64,000 bases of DNA from Pedobacter cryoconitis. Its GTDB lineage: Bacteria; Bacteroidota; Bacteroidia; Sphingobacteriales; Sphingobacteriaceae. The position numbers were made by a program, and so were the translations under genes. Below the pieces are notes generated by a model. The model was not told where the DNA came from. It saw only the letters and a program-made list of their open reading frames with translations, and made no database searches. Numbering within the stretch: position 1 is the stretch's first letter; every line of letters begins with the position of its first letter. Location: assembly GCF_001590605.1 (NCBI RefSeq), contig NZ_CP014504.1, forward strand, positions 1,736,001 through 1,800,000, written 5' to 3'. Below, piece after piece: positions 35,065 through 44,197 of the stretch.

Positions 35065-38010
35065 ATGAGGATCAGCAATGAAAAAATGAAATCCCTGTCC
35101 GATTCACTGGACGGGGATTTTTTTACTGACAACCAGACCCGTATACTCTATGCTACAGACGCTTCCGCTTATCGGGAAATGCCATTGGCAGTGGCTATAC
35201 CAAAGTCTGTTGCAGACCTTGAAAAACTGATCCTGTTTGCAGGAAAAGAAGGGATATCGCTGATTCCGCGAACTGCCGGTACCTCACTTGCAGGACAAGT
35301 TGTGGGCAAAGGTATTGTTGTTGATGTTTCTAAATATTTTAACAGGATATTGGAACTCAATATAGAAGAAAAGTGGGTCAAGGTACAGCCCGGAGTAGTT
35401 CGCGATGAGCTTAATCTGTACCTCAAGCCTTTTGGATTATATTTTGGGCCTGAAACTTCAACCGCTAACAGAGCGATGATCGGCGGCATGGTCGGAAATA
35501 ATTCTTGTGGTTCAAACAGCCTGATTTATGGAAGTACCCGGGAACATACCCTGGAGGTCAAAGCCTTATTATCCGACGGTTCTACGGCTGATTTTAAGGC
35601 GCTTGAATTTAAAGAATTCATCAAAAAATGTGAAGGCGATTCTTTAGAAAATGAGTTGTACAGAAATATCAGGGCTTTATTAAGCAACTATGAAAATCAA
35701 TGCAGCATCCGTGAGCAATTTCCTGCTAAAAGCATCCACAGAAGAAATACGGGTTATGCAATTGATATTTTACTGGACTCCTCTCCTTTTACTGCAGCAA
35801 CTGCCGACTTTAATTTCTGTAAGCTCATTGCTGGTTCTGAGGGCACACTTGCATTCATTACAGAGATAAAACTTAATCTTGAGCCCATTTTAAGAGAAGA
35901 AACTGCGTTACTGTGCATCCATTTTAATAGTATTGATGAGGCATTGATGGCCAATCTGATCGCCTTAAAATATGAACCAAGAGTAAGCGAACTGATAGAT
36001 CATCTTATTCTCGAATGTACGAAAGAAAATATGGAGCAGTCAAAAAACCGCTTTTTTGTTTCGGGTGATCCTGCTGCTATTCTTGTTGTAGAGTATTCGG
36101 GTAAGGATAAACAGGAAATTACAGCAAAGGCAGCTAATGTTGAGGCCGAGATGAGGACCAATGGACTGGGATATCATTTTCCTCTAGTATTTGGTCCAGA
36201 TATGTCCAGGATATGGTCTTTAAGAAAAGCTGGTTTAGGCCTGTTAAGTAATCTTCCCGGAGATGAAAAAGCTGTAGCGGTAATTGAAGATACGGCTGTT
36301 GATGTGAAGGATTTACCTGCTTACATCCGTGATTTCAATGAAATCCTTAAGAAGCATGGATTATTCTCTGTCCACTATGCGCATGCCGGTTCAGGAGAAA
36401 TACATTTGCGGCCTATATTAAATCTGAAAACTGTAGAAGGTAACCGCTTATTCAGGGTAATCGCAGAAGAAATAGCCAAACTGGTCAAACAATATAATGG
36501 TTCGCTAAGTGGTGAACATGGTGATGGCAGACTGCGTGGTGAGTTTATTGAACAGATGATTGGTCCACGCAATTATAAAATGCTCCGGGAAATTAAATTA
36601 ACCTGGGATCCGAAAAATATCTTTAATCCTGGAAAGATTACCGATACACCTGCTATGGATACCATGCTCAGATATGAGCCTGGTCAGCAGACTCCTGAAA
36701 TCAAGACTGTATTCCGGTATCAGAATCAGAATATTTTACAGCATGCTGAACAATGTAATGGTTCGGGCGACTGCCGGAAATCTCATTTAGCAGGTGGTAC
36801 GATGTGCCCTTCGTTCATGGCTACCCGGAATGAGAAAGATACGACAAGAGCCAGGGCCAATATGCTGCGCGAAATGCTGACTCACTCGACTAAGATCAAT
36901 CGTTTTGATCATCAGGAGCTTAAAGATGTAATGGATTTATGTCTGAGCTGTAAAGGTTGTAAGTCAGAATGTCCTTCGAATGTAGATATGGCTAAGCTTA
37001 AAGCTGAATTTTTACAGGGTTATTATGATGCGAATGGCGTTCCATTCCAGGTAAGAATTGTAGCTGGTTTTAATCAGATTAATCGGCTTGCCTCTTTATC
37101 TCCAGGTCTGTACAATTGGAGTATTGGTCATCAAACTACAAATGCCATTATAAAAAAGATTAGTGGTTTCGCTCAGGCACGTTCCCTCCCGCTCCTGTAT
37201 AAAACAACTTTAAAAAAATGGTTTGCTGCGCATCAAAAAGTTGCTGCATCATTGGCTACGACAGCTACCACAGTAAAACAGAAGACCGTTTACTTTTTCT
37301 GTGATGAATTCACAAATTATCTGGATACAGAAATTGGTATTAAAGCTGTTCTTTTATTGGAAAAACTAGGTTATCAGGTAATAATCCCAAAACATCTGGA
37401 GAGTGGAAGAACGTGGATTTCCAAAGGTTTGCTCCGCAAAGCTAAAAAGATTGCACAGCATAATGTATTCCATCTGAGTAAAATTATTACAGACCAAACA
37501 CCTCTGATTGGTATTGAACCTTCTGCAATATTGACTTTCAGAGATGAGTACGTTGACCTTGTAGATTTGCCTCAGTTGGAAATGGCTCAGGAATTAGCTA
37601 AAAACAGTTTGTTAATAGATGAATTTATCGCCAGAGAGATTGCAAATGGAAACATTTCCCAGTCCAGTTTCAGTAAGGAAAATAAATTGATCCAATTACA
37701 TGGTCATTGCCAGCAAAAGGCATGGGCTGCTATGGGCGCTTCTAAACAAATCCTCTCTTTTCCTGAAAACTATAAAGTAGAAGTTATTCCCAGTGGTTGT
37801 TGTGGTATGGCTGGATCATTTGGTTATGAAAAAAAACATTATGAATTATCTATGCAAATTGGAGAACTCGTCCTTTTCCCTGCAGTCAGAAAGCAACCGG
37901 AGCACGTGATCATCGCTGCAACTGGAACGAGTTGCCGGCATCAGATTAAAGATGGCACGAGCAAAAAGGCCTTACATCCAATAGAAGTACTTTACGAGGC
38001 TTTGGTTTAA
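35065..38010 (+). CDS. FAD-linked oxidase with Fe-S domain, probable D-2-hydroxyglutarate dehydrogenase (YdiJ-like)
   Basis: A 981-residue fusion. The N-terminal FAD-binding type 4 domain includes LIPRTAGTSLAGQVVGKGIV and GMVGNNSCGSNSL; the FAD-oxidase C-terminal domain ends with GSLSGEHGDGRLRGEF and DPKNIFNPGKI; then a 4Fe-4S motif CLSCKGCKSECP and a CCG domain with GCCGMAGSFGYE. Length and order match YdiJ, which oxidises D-2-hydroxyglutarate to 2-oxoglutarate. That is the step expected after HglS, so the gene completes lysine carbon entry to the citric acid cycle. Glycolate or D-lactate oxidation is the alternative. Confidence 0.82.
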   Translation: MRISNEKMKSLSDSLDGDFFTDNQTRILYATDASAYREMPLAVAIPKSVADLEKLILFAGKEGISLIPRTAGTSLAGQVVGKGIVVDVSKYFNRILELNIEEKWVKVQPGVVRDELNLYLKPFGLYFGPETSTANRAMIGGMVGNNSCGSNSLIYGSTREHTLEVKALLSDGSTADFKALEFKEFIKKCEGDSLENELYRNIRALLSNYENQCSIREQFPAKSIHRRNTGYAIDILLDSSPFTAATADFNFCKLIAGSEGTLAFITEIKLNLEPILREETALLCIHFNSIDEALMANLIALKYEPRVSELIDHLILECTKENMEQSKNRFFVSGDPAAILVVEYSGKDKQEITAKAANVEAEMRTNGLGYHFPLVFGPDMSRIWSLRKAGLGLLSNLPGDEKAVAVIEDTAVDVKDLPAYIRDFNEILKKHGLFSVHYAHAGSGEIHLRPILNLKTVEGNRLFRVIAEEIAKLVKQYNGSLSGEHGDGRLRGEFIEQMIGPRNYKMLREIKLTWDPKNIFNPGKITDTPAMDTMLRYEPGQQTPEIKTVFRYQNQNILQHAEQCNGSGDCRKSHLAGGTMCPSFMATRNEKDTTRARANMLREMLTHSTKINRFDHQELKDVMDLCLSCKGCKSECPSNVDMAKLKAEFLQGYYDANGVPFQVRIVAGFNQINRLASLSPGLYNWSIGHQTTNAIIKKISGFAQARSLPLLYKTTLKKWFAAHQKVAASLATTATTVKQKTVYFFCDEFTNYLDTEIGIKAVLLLEKLGYQVIIPKHLESGRTWISKGLLRKAKKIAQHNVFHLSKIITDQTPLIGIEPSAILTFRDEYVDLVDLPQLEMAQELAKNSLLIDEFIAREIANGNISQSSFSKENKLIQLHGHCQQKAWAAMGASKQILSFPENYKVEVIPSGCCGMAGSFGYEKKHYELSMQIGELVLFPAVRKQPEHVIIAATGTSCRHQIKDGTSKKALHPIEVLYEALV

Positions 38011-38324
38011 AATTATATTTAAGCCTGTATTCGTTGATAGTCAATTTATAATAATGTTACACAAGCTTGTGACCATTCCGGAAAAACCAAGTCTATGCTC
38101 TTTAAAAGGCCTGTTTTTTAGATACTGGTGTTTAAACAAACGCATCATTGTTTTGTCATTTTAATGTAACCCAACTTGTGAATAATGGCTGATGTATTAC
38201 ATTTGACCAAAATGCAGCCATAGTCAGCATAAAACCAAAACAATTTTGCGCTTTTAATGCTTACCTATAAATAGAAAGAATAAAACCCTGATTTAAATTA
38301 TATTTGGCTGCACAAACCTAAAGA
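38011..38324. other. Intergenic region with mla promoter
   Basis: 314 bases with no gene. It holds the promoter at 38176-38205, a second TATATTTG at 38299-38306 without a partner TTG, and a 7-bp inverted pair ATGGCTG/CAGCCAT at about 38185 and 38213 that brackets the -7 element. Confidence 0.6.
38176..38205 (+). promoter_or_regulatory. Consensus Bacteroidota promoter of mlaEFD
   Basis: TTG at 38176-38178, a spacer of exactly 19 bases, then TACATTTG at 38198-38205: a full match to TTG-N19-TAnnTTTG. The leader to the mlaE ATG is about 115 bases. Confidence 0.65.
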
Positions 38325-39131
38325 ATGGATCCTAACACAGAAAATCCGAACATCAAGCCTCGCAAATATGTCATTTCTAAAAAACTTGACAGCATGTTTT
38401 TCGGTATATATCACGCTTATCAGTTTGTACTTCGCTTTTTTAGAGAAGTCTTTGTACCGCCTTACGAGTTTAAAGAAATCATACATCAATGTTATGAAGT
38501 GGGTTATAAATCCCTGCCTCTGATCTCACTTACTGGTTTTATTACCGGGGTTGTATTTACCAATCAGTCGAGGCCCTCATTGGCTAATTTTGGGGCGACT
38601 TCCTGGTTACCTTCATTAATCTCTATTGCAATCATCCGCGCATTAGCTCCTTTAGTTACTGCATTAATTGCCGCTGGTAAAGTTGGTTCTAATATGGGTG
38701 CTGAGCTTGGATCAATGAAAGTTACAGAACAGATTGATGCGATGGAAGTATCAGCAACAAATCCTTTTAAATATCTGGTAGTTAGTAGAATACTGGCCAC
38801 TACCTTTATGATCCCTATACTGGTCATGTATACCGCTTGTGTAGCTTTAATGGGTGCTTTTCTAAGTGTTCACAGCAATGAACAAACCAGTTTTTCGATG
38901 TTCTTTTCACAAGTATTTGATACGATCAGCTTTTTAGATATATTTTCAACTACCTTTAAATCAACTGTGTTTGGTTTTACAATTGGTGTGGTTGGTTGTT
39001 ATCATGGTTACAATTCATCAAAAGGTACTGAAGGAGTTGGAAAAGCAGCAAATTCTGCAGTAGTTGCTGCGATGTTCCTGATCTTTGTAGAAGAGATCAT
39101 TATTGTTCAAATTGTAAATGCTTTCCGTTAA
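38325..39131 (+). CDS. mlaE: MlaE-type ABC permease, phospholipid transport
   Basis: A 268-residue MlaE/TtgC2-family permease with about five to six helices. Family hallmarks are SLPLISLTGFITGVVFTNQS, the EQIDAMEVSATNPFKYLV segment (the contact to the ATPase) and VGKAANSAVVAAMFLIFVEE at the end. With MlaF and MlaD it moves phospholipids between inner membrane and periplasmic carriers to keep outer-membrane asymmetry. The first 35 residues are hydrophilic and longer than in enterobacteria. mlaF overlaps or directly follows its stop. Confidence 0.9.
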   Translation: MDPNTENPNIKPRKYVISKKLDSMFFGIYHAYQFVLRFFREVFVPPYEFKEIIHQCYEVGYKSLPLISLTGFITGVVFTNQSRPSLANFGATSWLPSLISIAIIRALAPLVTALIAAGKVGSNMGAELGSMKVTEQIDAMEVSATNPFKYLVVSRILATTFMIPILVMYTACVALMGAFLSVHSNEQTSFSMFFSQVFDTISFLDIFSTTFKSTVFGFTIGVVGCYHGYNSSKGTEGVGKAANSAVVAAMFLIFVEEIIIVQIVNAFR

Positions 39132-39132
39132 T

Positions 39133-39906
39133 ATGGTAAGAGAGCAGAAAGCAATCGACAGAAATAATGCAGTTATTTCTATCAAAGGTTTAAAGAAAGC
39201 TTTTGGTGACCTTGAAGTATTGAGGGGTGTTGACCTGGAGGTTTATCAGGGAGAAAATCTGGTTGTACTGGGCCGTTCGGGTACTGGTAAATCGGTATTG
39301 ATCAAAGTAATTTCTGGTTTACTCCTTCCCGATGCAGGAGATGTAGATGTACTGGGGCAAAGCGTAGAACATTTAAGTACCAGAGAATTGATGGCGTTAA
39401 GGCTTAAAGTAGGCTTTTCATTTCAGAACAGCGCTTTATATGATAGTATGACCGTGCGTCAGAATCTCGAATTCCCTTTAGTGAGAAATTCAAGAAATCT
39501 GAGACGTAAAGAAATCAATCGTGAAGTGGAAGATGTACTGGATGCGGTTGGTCTGTCACAAACGATCGAACAAATGCCTTCAGAGCTTTCCGGTGGGCAG
39601 CGTAAAAGGATTGGTATTGCCCGTACATTAATCCTGAGGCCAGAAATTATGCTTTATGATGAACCAACAGCCGGCCTTGACCCTATTACTTGTATAGAAA
39701 TTAATAACCTGATCAACGAAGTTCAGGAAAAATATAAAACAACCTCTATTATTATTACACACGATTTAACCTGTGCCAAAGAAACTGGCGACAGAATTGC
39801 TATGCTTTTGGATGGTCAGTTTGCTATACAGGGAACATTTGATGAAGTCTTTGCAAGTAAAGACGAACGTGTTCAATCTTTTTACAATTATAATTTTACA
39901 CAATAA
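39133..39906 (+). CDS. mlaF: MlaF-type ABC ATPase, phospholipid transport
   Basis: An ATP-binding protein of 257 residues from the ATG at 39133, which follows the mlaE stop by one base; an ATG at 39118 would overlap mlaE by 14 bases and add five residues. Walker A is VVLGRSGTGKSVLIK, the signature is ELSGGQRKRIGIARTLIL, Walker B is EIMLYDEPTAGLDP, and the H loop is IITHDLTCAKE. It powers the MlaE permease. The MCE protein gene begins at the next base after its stop. Confidence 0.9.
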   Translation: MVREQKAIDRNNAVISIKGLKKAFGDLEVLRGVDLEVYQGENLVVLGRSGTGKSVLIKVISGLLLPDAGDVDVLGQSVEHLSTRELMALRLKVGFSFQNSALYDSMTVRQNLEFPLVRNSRNLRRKEINREVEDVLDAVGLSQTIEQMPSELSGGQRKRIGIARTLILRPEIMLYDEPTAGLDPITCIEINNLINEVQEKYKTTSIIITHDLTCAKETGDRIAMLLDGQFAIQGTFDEVFASKDERVQSFYNYNFTQ

Positions 39907-40908
39907 ATGAGCGCTACAGAAAACAAAAGATCAATAGTTGTAGGAATTTTCATCTTTATCGGACTTGCTATTTTCATCGCCGCTGTACTTACTTTAGGTG
40001 GGAAGCAAAAACGATTTGTAAGTAGTATTACTTTAAAAGCAGTTTTCAATAACGTAAACGGTATACAGGCTGGTAATAATATCTTCTTTTCGGGCGTAAA
40101 AATCGGAACAGTAAGCAAAATCAACTTTTACGGGAATGCACAAGTAGAAGTTACGATGCACATCGAAGAAGCTGCACAAAAATATATACACAAGAATTCT
40201 GTTGCCAAACAAGGTTCTGAAGGCTTTATCGGAAATAAAATGATTGAGATCCTGCCTGGTCAGGGTGATGCCCCACAAGTAGAAGACGGAGACAGAATTA
40301 ATGTAGCTACTGCTTTAGGCCCGGAAGATATCATGAAGACTTTACAGGCGAACAACAAAAATATCCTGGTTATTACGGAAGACTTTAAAAAGGTAACGAC
40401 CGATATGCTGCAAGGAAAAGGAACATTAGGAACTTTATTAGCAGATACTGTTATGGCAGGCCGCTTACGTCAAATGACGATTAACCTGGAAAATGCGTCG
40501 GCAAGTACTGCAAGAGTAACTTCGGCAGTTGCACAGTATACTTCTAAACTAAATACTAAAGGTACTTTGACTAATGAATTGCTAACAGATACAACGGTGT
40601 TTGCCAGCTTAAAAACAGCAGTTAAAAGTTTGCAGAATACAGCAGCATCAGCTTCTGAAATGACGAATAACCTGAAGGTAACCAGCAATAAGCTTAATTC
40701 GGATAAAAATGCTGTAGGTGTTTTACTGAATGATGAACAAACTGCTGCTAAATTGAAAAATACAGTTTCTAATCTGGAGTCAAGTACTAAAAAACTAGAT
40801 GAAAATATGGAAGCTTTACAACATAACTTCCTGTTAAGAGGATTCTTTAAAAAGAAAGCTAAAGCTGAAGCAGCTGCGAAAGAAAAATCAACACAAGATC
40901 CTAAATAA
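39907..40908 (+). CDS. mlaD: MlaD-like MCE-domain protein
   Basis: A 333-residue protein with one N-terminal helix (SIVVGIFIFIGLAIFIAAVLT) and an MCE domain at about residues 38-120 (FNNVNGIQAGNNIFFSGVKI, GNKMIEILPGQ). The remaining 200 residues are long helices with Thr, Ser and Asn heptads, much more than enterobacterial MlaD carries. It forms the periplasmic lipid-binding ring docked on MlaE. The gene abuts mlaF directly, and a terminator follows at 40929. No mlaA, mlaB or mlaC gene is nearby, as usual in Bacteroidota. Confidence 0.88.
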   Translation: MSATENKRSIVVGIFIFIGLAIFIAAVLTLGGKQKRFVSSITLKAVFNNVNGIQAGNNIFFSGVKIGTVSKINFYGNAQVEVTMHIEEAAQKYIHKNSVAKQGSEGFIGNKMIEILPGQGDAPQVEDGDRINVATALGPEDIMKTLQANNKNILVITEDFKKVTTDMLQGKGTLGTLLADTVMAGRLRQMTINLENASASTARVTSAVAQYTSKLNTKGTLTNELLTDTTVFASLKTAVKSLQNTAASASEMTNNLKVTSNKLNSDKNAVGVLLNDEQTAAKLKNTVSNLESSTKKLDENMEALQHNFLLRGFFKKKAKAEAAAKEKSTQDPK

Positions 40909-40928
40909 TATAGCTTATCAGCTTAATC

Positions 40929-40970
40929 AAACCGGCCTTATTTAATTATAAGACCGGTTTTTTGTTTTTT
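40929..40970 (+). terminator. Terminator after mlaD
   Basis: AAACCGG-c-CTTAT (40929-40941) and ATAAG-a-CCGGTTT (40948-40960) pair with one mismatch around a 6-base loop; a T-rich tail follows. The convergent MocR gene ends at 40978 and may share it. Confidence 0.75.
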
Positions 40971-40977
40971 TTCCTGA

Positions 40978-42447
40978 TCAAATTGTGATTTTACGAAGAA
41001 TGTCTACCGCACGTTGCATTTCACTTTCCTTTAAGGAAGCAAAACCGAAACGCATCCCGTTATGTTTTTGAGCTGCTCCTTCATAATAGGTAGCCCCAGT
41101 AAATAACAGACCGGATGTACGCGCTTTTGCGATAACTTCTCCAAGTGGGTATGTTGCTTTAAATTTCAGCCACAGCGCTAAGCCTCCTTGTGGTTTTGTG
41201 AAATCTACGGCATGAGCGAGCCGATCAGCTATCATCAGTGAGGCCTGGTCACAACGCTCATTGTATACTTTTTTGGATTTTTTGATATGCCTGTCTAACT
41301 CTCCACTATCTATAATGACTGACAGCGCTTCTTCCATCATCGTATCCCCTCTCAGGTCAATTAATCTTTTCAGGTTAGTAGCCTGAGTAATAAAATTAGC
41401 AGGGCCTATCAGGTAACCAATTCTACACGAAGGTGCTAAAAGCTTTGTAAAAGAACCTATGTAGAGTACGTTACTGTCATGAGCTGAACTTGCCAGCGGA
41501 AGAACGGGACTATTGCTATAATGAAAATCATAGTCGTAATCATCTTCTATGACAGGTAATTGATAGGATCTTATCAATTCAAGTAACAGGATTCTACGCT
41601 GTTGACTCATCGTTACCGTTGTAGGATGATGGTGATGAGGAATAATATAAAGTAAACTGATCTTTGTGCTTTTTAAAGCATTCTCCACCTCTTCAATATC
41701 CATACCATGCTCATCAACCGGTATACGGATAAGATTGGCTCCCATCTGTCTGAAAACTTCATCAGCAATATAATAGCTCGGATCACTAACCAATACATGA
41801 TCACCAGGTTTAAGAATCATACCAGCGGCAAGATAGATAGCCATTTGTGCACCTCTTGTAATCAAAAGATTTTCAGTTGATATGTTTAAACCACGGGAAT
41901 CATTCAGAAAATTAACCGTAGAATTTTTCAATGCTTTTGTACCTCCAAAGTCTTTAAGAGACATTAATACTTTAAGACTGGAACCCTGCATTAGTTTCCT
42001 GTATTCTCTGAGCATGCTATCGAACGGAGCAAGATCTGCATCAGGAAAACCATCATTCACAATTATTGATGTACGTTTTAACTGGAAATTCTGCTCTTCA
42101 GGACCAGGAATATGTTTAAAATTGAATTTTGCAGGGCTGGAATAGGTTTGATTTTTTCCACCTTCCTGAAAAGATCTGGGTTTGATTAATGGTAAATGTA
42201 TGGAAACCCTGATCCCTACTCTGGGTAGCGTCTCGATCCAGTCTTGGGTAATCAGGTCTTCGTAAGCAGCAACGATTGTATTGCGATGTTTATCAAGCAG
42301 GGCAGCCATCTCCCTGGTACTCGGTAAAAATGTTCCAGGTTGTATAACTCCGTCTGTAATCAAAACAATAAGACAATCAGCAATTTGCCTGTATACAGCT
42401 ATAGTACTGCTTTCGTCAATTGTGATCAGGGTTTTAAAAGGAAGCAT
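40978..42447 (-). CDS. MocR/PdxR family regulator (GntR HTH fused to aminotransferase)
   Basis: A 489-residue fusion. The N-terminal GntR winged helix (residues about 12-80) has VIQPGTFLPSTREMAALLDK; the C-terminal 370 residues are a fold-type I aminotransferase with ISLLYIIPHHHHPTTVTMSQ and the PLP lysine in YIGSFTKLLAPSCRIGY. Such regulators sense pyridoxal phosphate or a small amine bound to it and control vitamin B6, GABA or taurine genes. The divergent DoxX and GNAT genes may be targets. A pair of 18-bp direct repeats upstream is a likely operator. Confidence 0.88.
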   Translation of the reverse strand: MLPFKTLITIDESSTIAVYRQIADCLIVLITDGVIQPGTFLPSTREMAALLDKHRNTIVAAYEDLITQDWIETLPRVGIRVSIHLPLIKPRSFQEGGKNQTYSSPAKFNFKHIPGPEEQNFQLKRTSIIVNDGFPDADLAPFDSMLREYRKLMQGSSLKVLMSLKDFGGTKALKNSTVNFLNDSRGLNISTENLLITRGAQMAIYLAAGMILKPGDHVLVSDPSYYIADEVFRQMGANLIRIPVDEHGMDIEEVENALKSTKISLLYIIPHHHHPTTVTMSQQRRILLLELIRSYQLPVIEDDYDYDFHYSNSPVLPLASSAHDSNVLYIGSFTKLLAPSCRIGYLIGPANFITQATNLKRLIDLRGDTMMEEALSVIIDSGELDRHIKKSKKVYNERCDQASLMIADRLAHAVDFTKPQGGLALWLKFKATYPLGEVIAKARTSGLLFTGATYYEGAAQKHNGMRFGFASLKESEMQRAVDILRKITI

Positions 42448-42498
42448 TTATTTTAAGCTGTAAATTTATTATAAGAACCTGCTGATAAGCATGAATTT

Positions 42499-42535
42499 AA
42501 CATGACTTATCCGATTCAACATGGCTCAGCCGATT
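42499..42535. promoter_or_regulatory. Direct repeat, candidate MocR operator
   Basis: AACATGACTTATCCGATT (42499-42516) and AACATGGCTCAGCCGATT (42518-42535) agree at 15 of 18 positions with a period of 19 bases. They lie 52 bases before the MocR start. MocR/PdxR proteins are known to bind direct repeats. Confidence 0.55.
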
Positions 42536-42673
42536 TTAAAGATACAAATTTCTTTATCCCAGTAAAGCAGTATGATGAATCGCCCTATTATTCTGGACTA
42601 TTCAATCAGGCAGAACTGGTACATGAATCTCTTAAGATTGCAGGCTAATTTTAAAGGATCAAATCAATAGCAA

Positions 42674-43120
42674 ATGAAAAACGAATTTTCAATTCCACAA
42701 TTATTATTACGCCTGGCGCTAGGTCTGGGTTTTATACTTCCTGTTTTAGATCGTCTGGGAATTCTTGGGCCTGCGGGTACAACTAATGTAGCTTGGGGGA
42801 ACTGGGGAAATTTTGTCGGCTACACCAATACACTTATGCCATTCTTAGGCAGATCTGCTGCTGGATTTATGGGAATGATTGCGACCCTGGCAGAAGTAGT
42901 TTTTGCAGTATTATTAATCACAGGCTATAAAACCAGATCAGCGGCGCAAGGTAGCTTTTTACTTACCCTAAGCTTTGGACTTTGTATGGCCATTTTTTTG
43001 GGGATAAGGGCACCATTTAATTATTCAGTATTTGCAGACAGCGCAGCAAGTCTTTTACTGGCCAGTATCCCTGTATACAAATGGAGTTTGGACAATTATT
43101 TTTCCAAAGAAACATTGTAA
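42674..43120 (+). CDS. DoxX family membrane protein
   Basis: A 148-residue protein with four hydrophobic helices, opening LLRLALGLGFILPVLDRLGI and with GYKTRSAAQGSFLLTLSFG, the usual DoxX/DoxD layout. Family members are small quinone-linked or stress-related membrane proteins; no specific role can be given. It is divergent from the MocR regulator across a 226-base region with the direct repeat, and the GNAT gene follows 22 bases later, so the three are probably linked in regulation. Confidence 0.75.
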   Translation: MKNEFSIPQLLLRLALGLGFILPVLDRLGILGPAGTTNVAWGNWGNFVGYTNTLMPFLGRSAAGFMGMIATLAEVVFAVLLITGYKTRSAAQGSFLLTLSFGLCMAIFLGIRAPFNYSVFADSAASLLLASIPVYKWSLDNYFSKETL

Positions 43121-43142
43121 ACTACGAAAAACAACTTAAAAC

Positions 43143-43523
43143 ATGGAAATATTAAGATTAAAACCAACAGATGAGCTTTCCAGATTCTGGAATGTGCTGA
43201 GTACTTTCCGGACCAATCTGACTGAAGATACTTATCAACAGGAATTATCAGAAATGATTAAAGATGGTTTTCATTTAATCTACATTATAGCTAATGAGGA
43301 AATTGCAGGTTTTGCCGGATACCGGTACATCCAGAAGCTTTTTACAGGAAAAACCATCTATATCGATGATCTGTTTACCCTGCCTCAATACCGTGGCAAA
43401 GGTTACGCCGCTTCTTTACTAGCATATATTCATGAAGAAGCAGAAGCAGCAGGTATGAATAAAGTAGAACTGGATAGCGGCCCTACCAGAAATGATGCAC
43501 ACCGGTTATATTTAAATCATTAA
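43143..43523 (+). pseudogene. GNAT acetyltransferase with apparent premature stop
   Basis: The open frame gives 126 residues of a GNAT N-acetyltransferase: IIANEEIAGFAGYRYIQKLF, the acetyl-CoA loop LPQYRGKGYAASLLAY and KVELDSGPTRNDAHRLYLNH. It stops at the point where GNAT proteins of this type continue with a last beta-strand. After the TAA at 43521 the same frame reads YIITSMHFSRPFSS and stops at 43566; this matches the missing strand (usual pattern GFYITSMHFS). So the gene is probably whole to 43568 apart from one nonsense codon, or is read through. It may still be partly active. Confidence 0.65.
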
Positions 43524-43585
43524 TATATCATTACCAGCATGCATTTTTCGCGTCCGTTTTCTTCCTGAGGAGTTAACCTTTATTA

Positions 43586-44089
43586 TTATTTACCTAAACC
43601 ATCAGGTACAAAGTCAAGAGATACAGAGTTCATACAGAAACGTTTATGTGTTGGTGCTGGCCCGTCATCAAAGATATGTCCAAGGTGAGAACCACAGCGT
43701 GCGCAAAGCACTTCGGTCCTTTCCATACCTAAAGAGTTATCTGCTTTGTAGATTGTGCTTTTAGTTCTTATTGGTTCAAAAAAGCTCGGCCATCCGCAGG
43801 TACTGGCAAACTTTGCATCAGATTTAAATAATGCGTTTCCACAAACAGCGCAATAATACATTCCTCTGCGTTCAGAATTCCAAAGACTTCCTGTAAAAGC
43901 TTGTTGGGTTGCACCTGTTCTTGCTACTGCGTAAAGCTCAGCAGGAAGTATTTTTTTCCATACTGTGTTATTCACTTTTAATACGGTAGTGTCCGTTCTT
44001 GAATAATAAGGGTTTTTTGTGGTTTTACTTTGGCCATAGCCAGTGTAAAAGAACAATAACAGCATTGCGGAACTTAATAGAGGTTTCAT
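43586..44089 (-). CDS. msrB: Peptide-methionine (R)-S-oxide reductase, exported
   Basis: A 167-residue MsrB with a signal peptide (LLSSAMLLLFFYTGYGQS). The zinc Cys pairs are YYCAVCG and LCARCGSH; GWPSFFEP is the substrate site; the catalytic Cys152 is in HKRFCMNSVSL. It reduces methionine-R-sulfoxide in proteins, here in the periplasm, where oxidants reach first. It is a single gene convergent with the GNAT gene. Confidence 0.92.
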   Translation of the reverse strand: MKPLLSSAMLLLFFYTGYGQSKTTKNPYYSRTDTTVLKVNNTVWKKILPAELYAVARTGATQQAFTGSLWNSERRGMYYCAVCGNALFKSDAKFASTCGWPSFFEPIRTKSTIYKADNSLGMERTEVLCARCGSHLGHIFDDGPAPTHKRFCMNSVSLDFVPDGLGK

Positions 44090-44145
44090 AATCTTCTTTT
44101 TATCATTTAGTCTGTTAAATACAGAAAACCTTAAAAGTAATAATC

Positions 44146-44178
44146 AGAAAAGCCTCTTAATTGTTTAGAGGCTTTTCT
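44146..44178. terminator. Bidirectional hairpin terminator
   Basis: AGAAAAGCCTCT (44146-44157) and AGAGGCTTTTCT (44167-44178) form a perfect 12-bp stem with a 9-base loop, after the fasciclin gene on the minus strand and upstream of msrB. Confidence 0.75.
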
Positions 44179-44197
44179 GCTATAAATGTAACTAAAT

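Noticed and set aside
38325..40908. MCE-type steroid or toluene uptake operon instead of Mla
   Set aside because: The single MCE protein and the MlaE/MlaF signatures fit the phospholipid transport type common in Bacteroidota.
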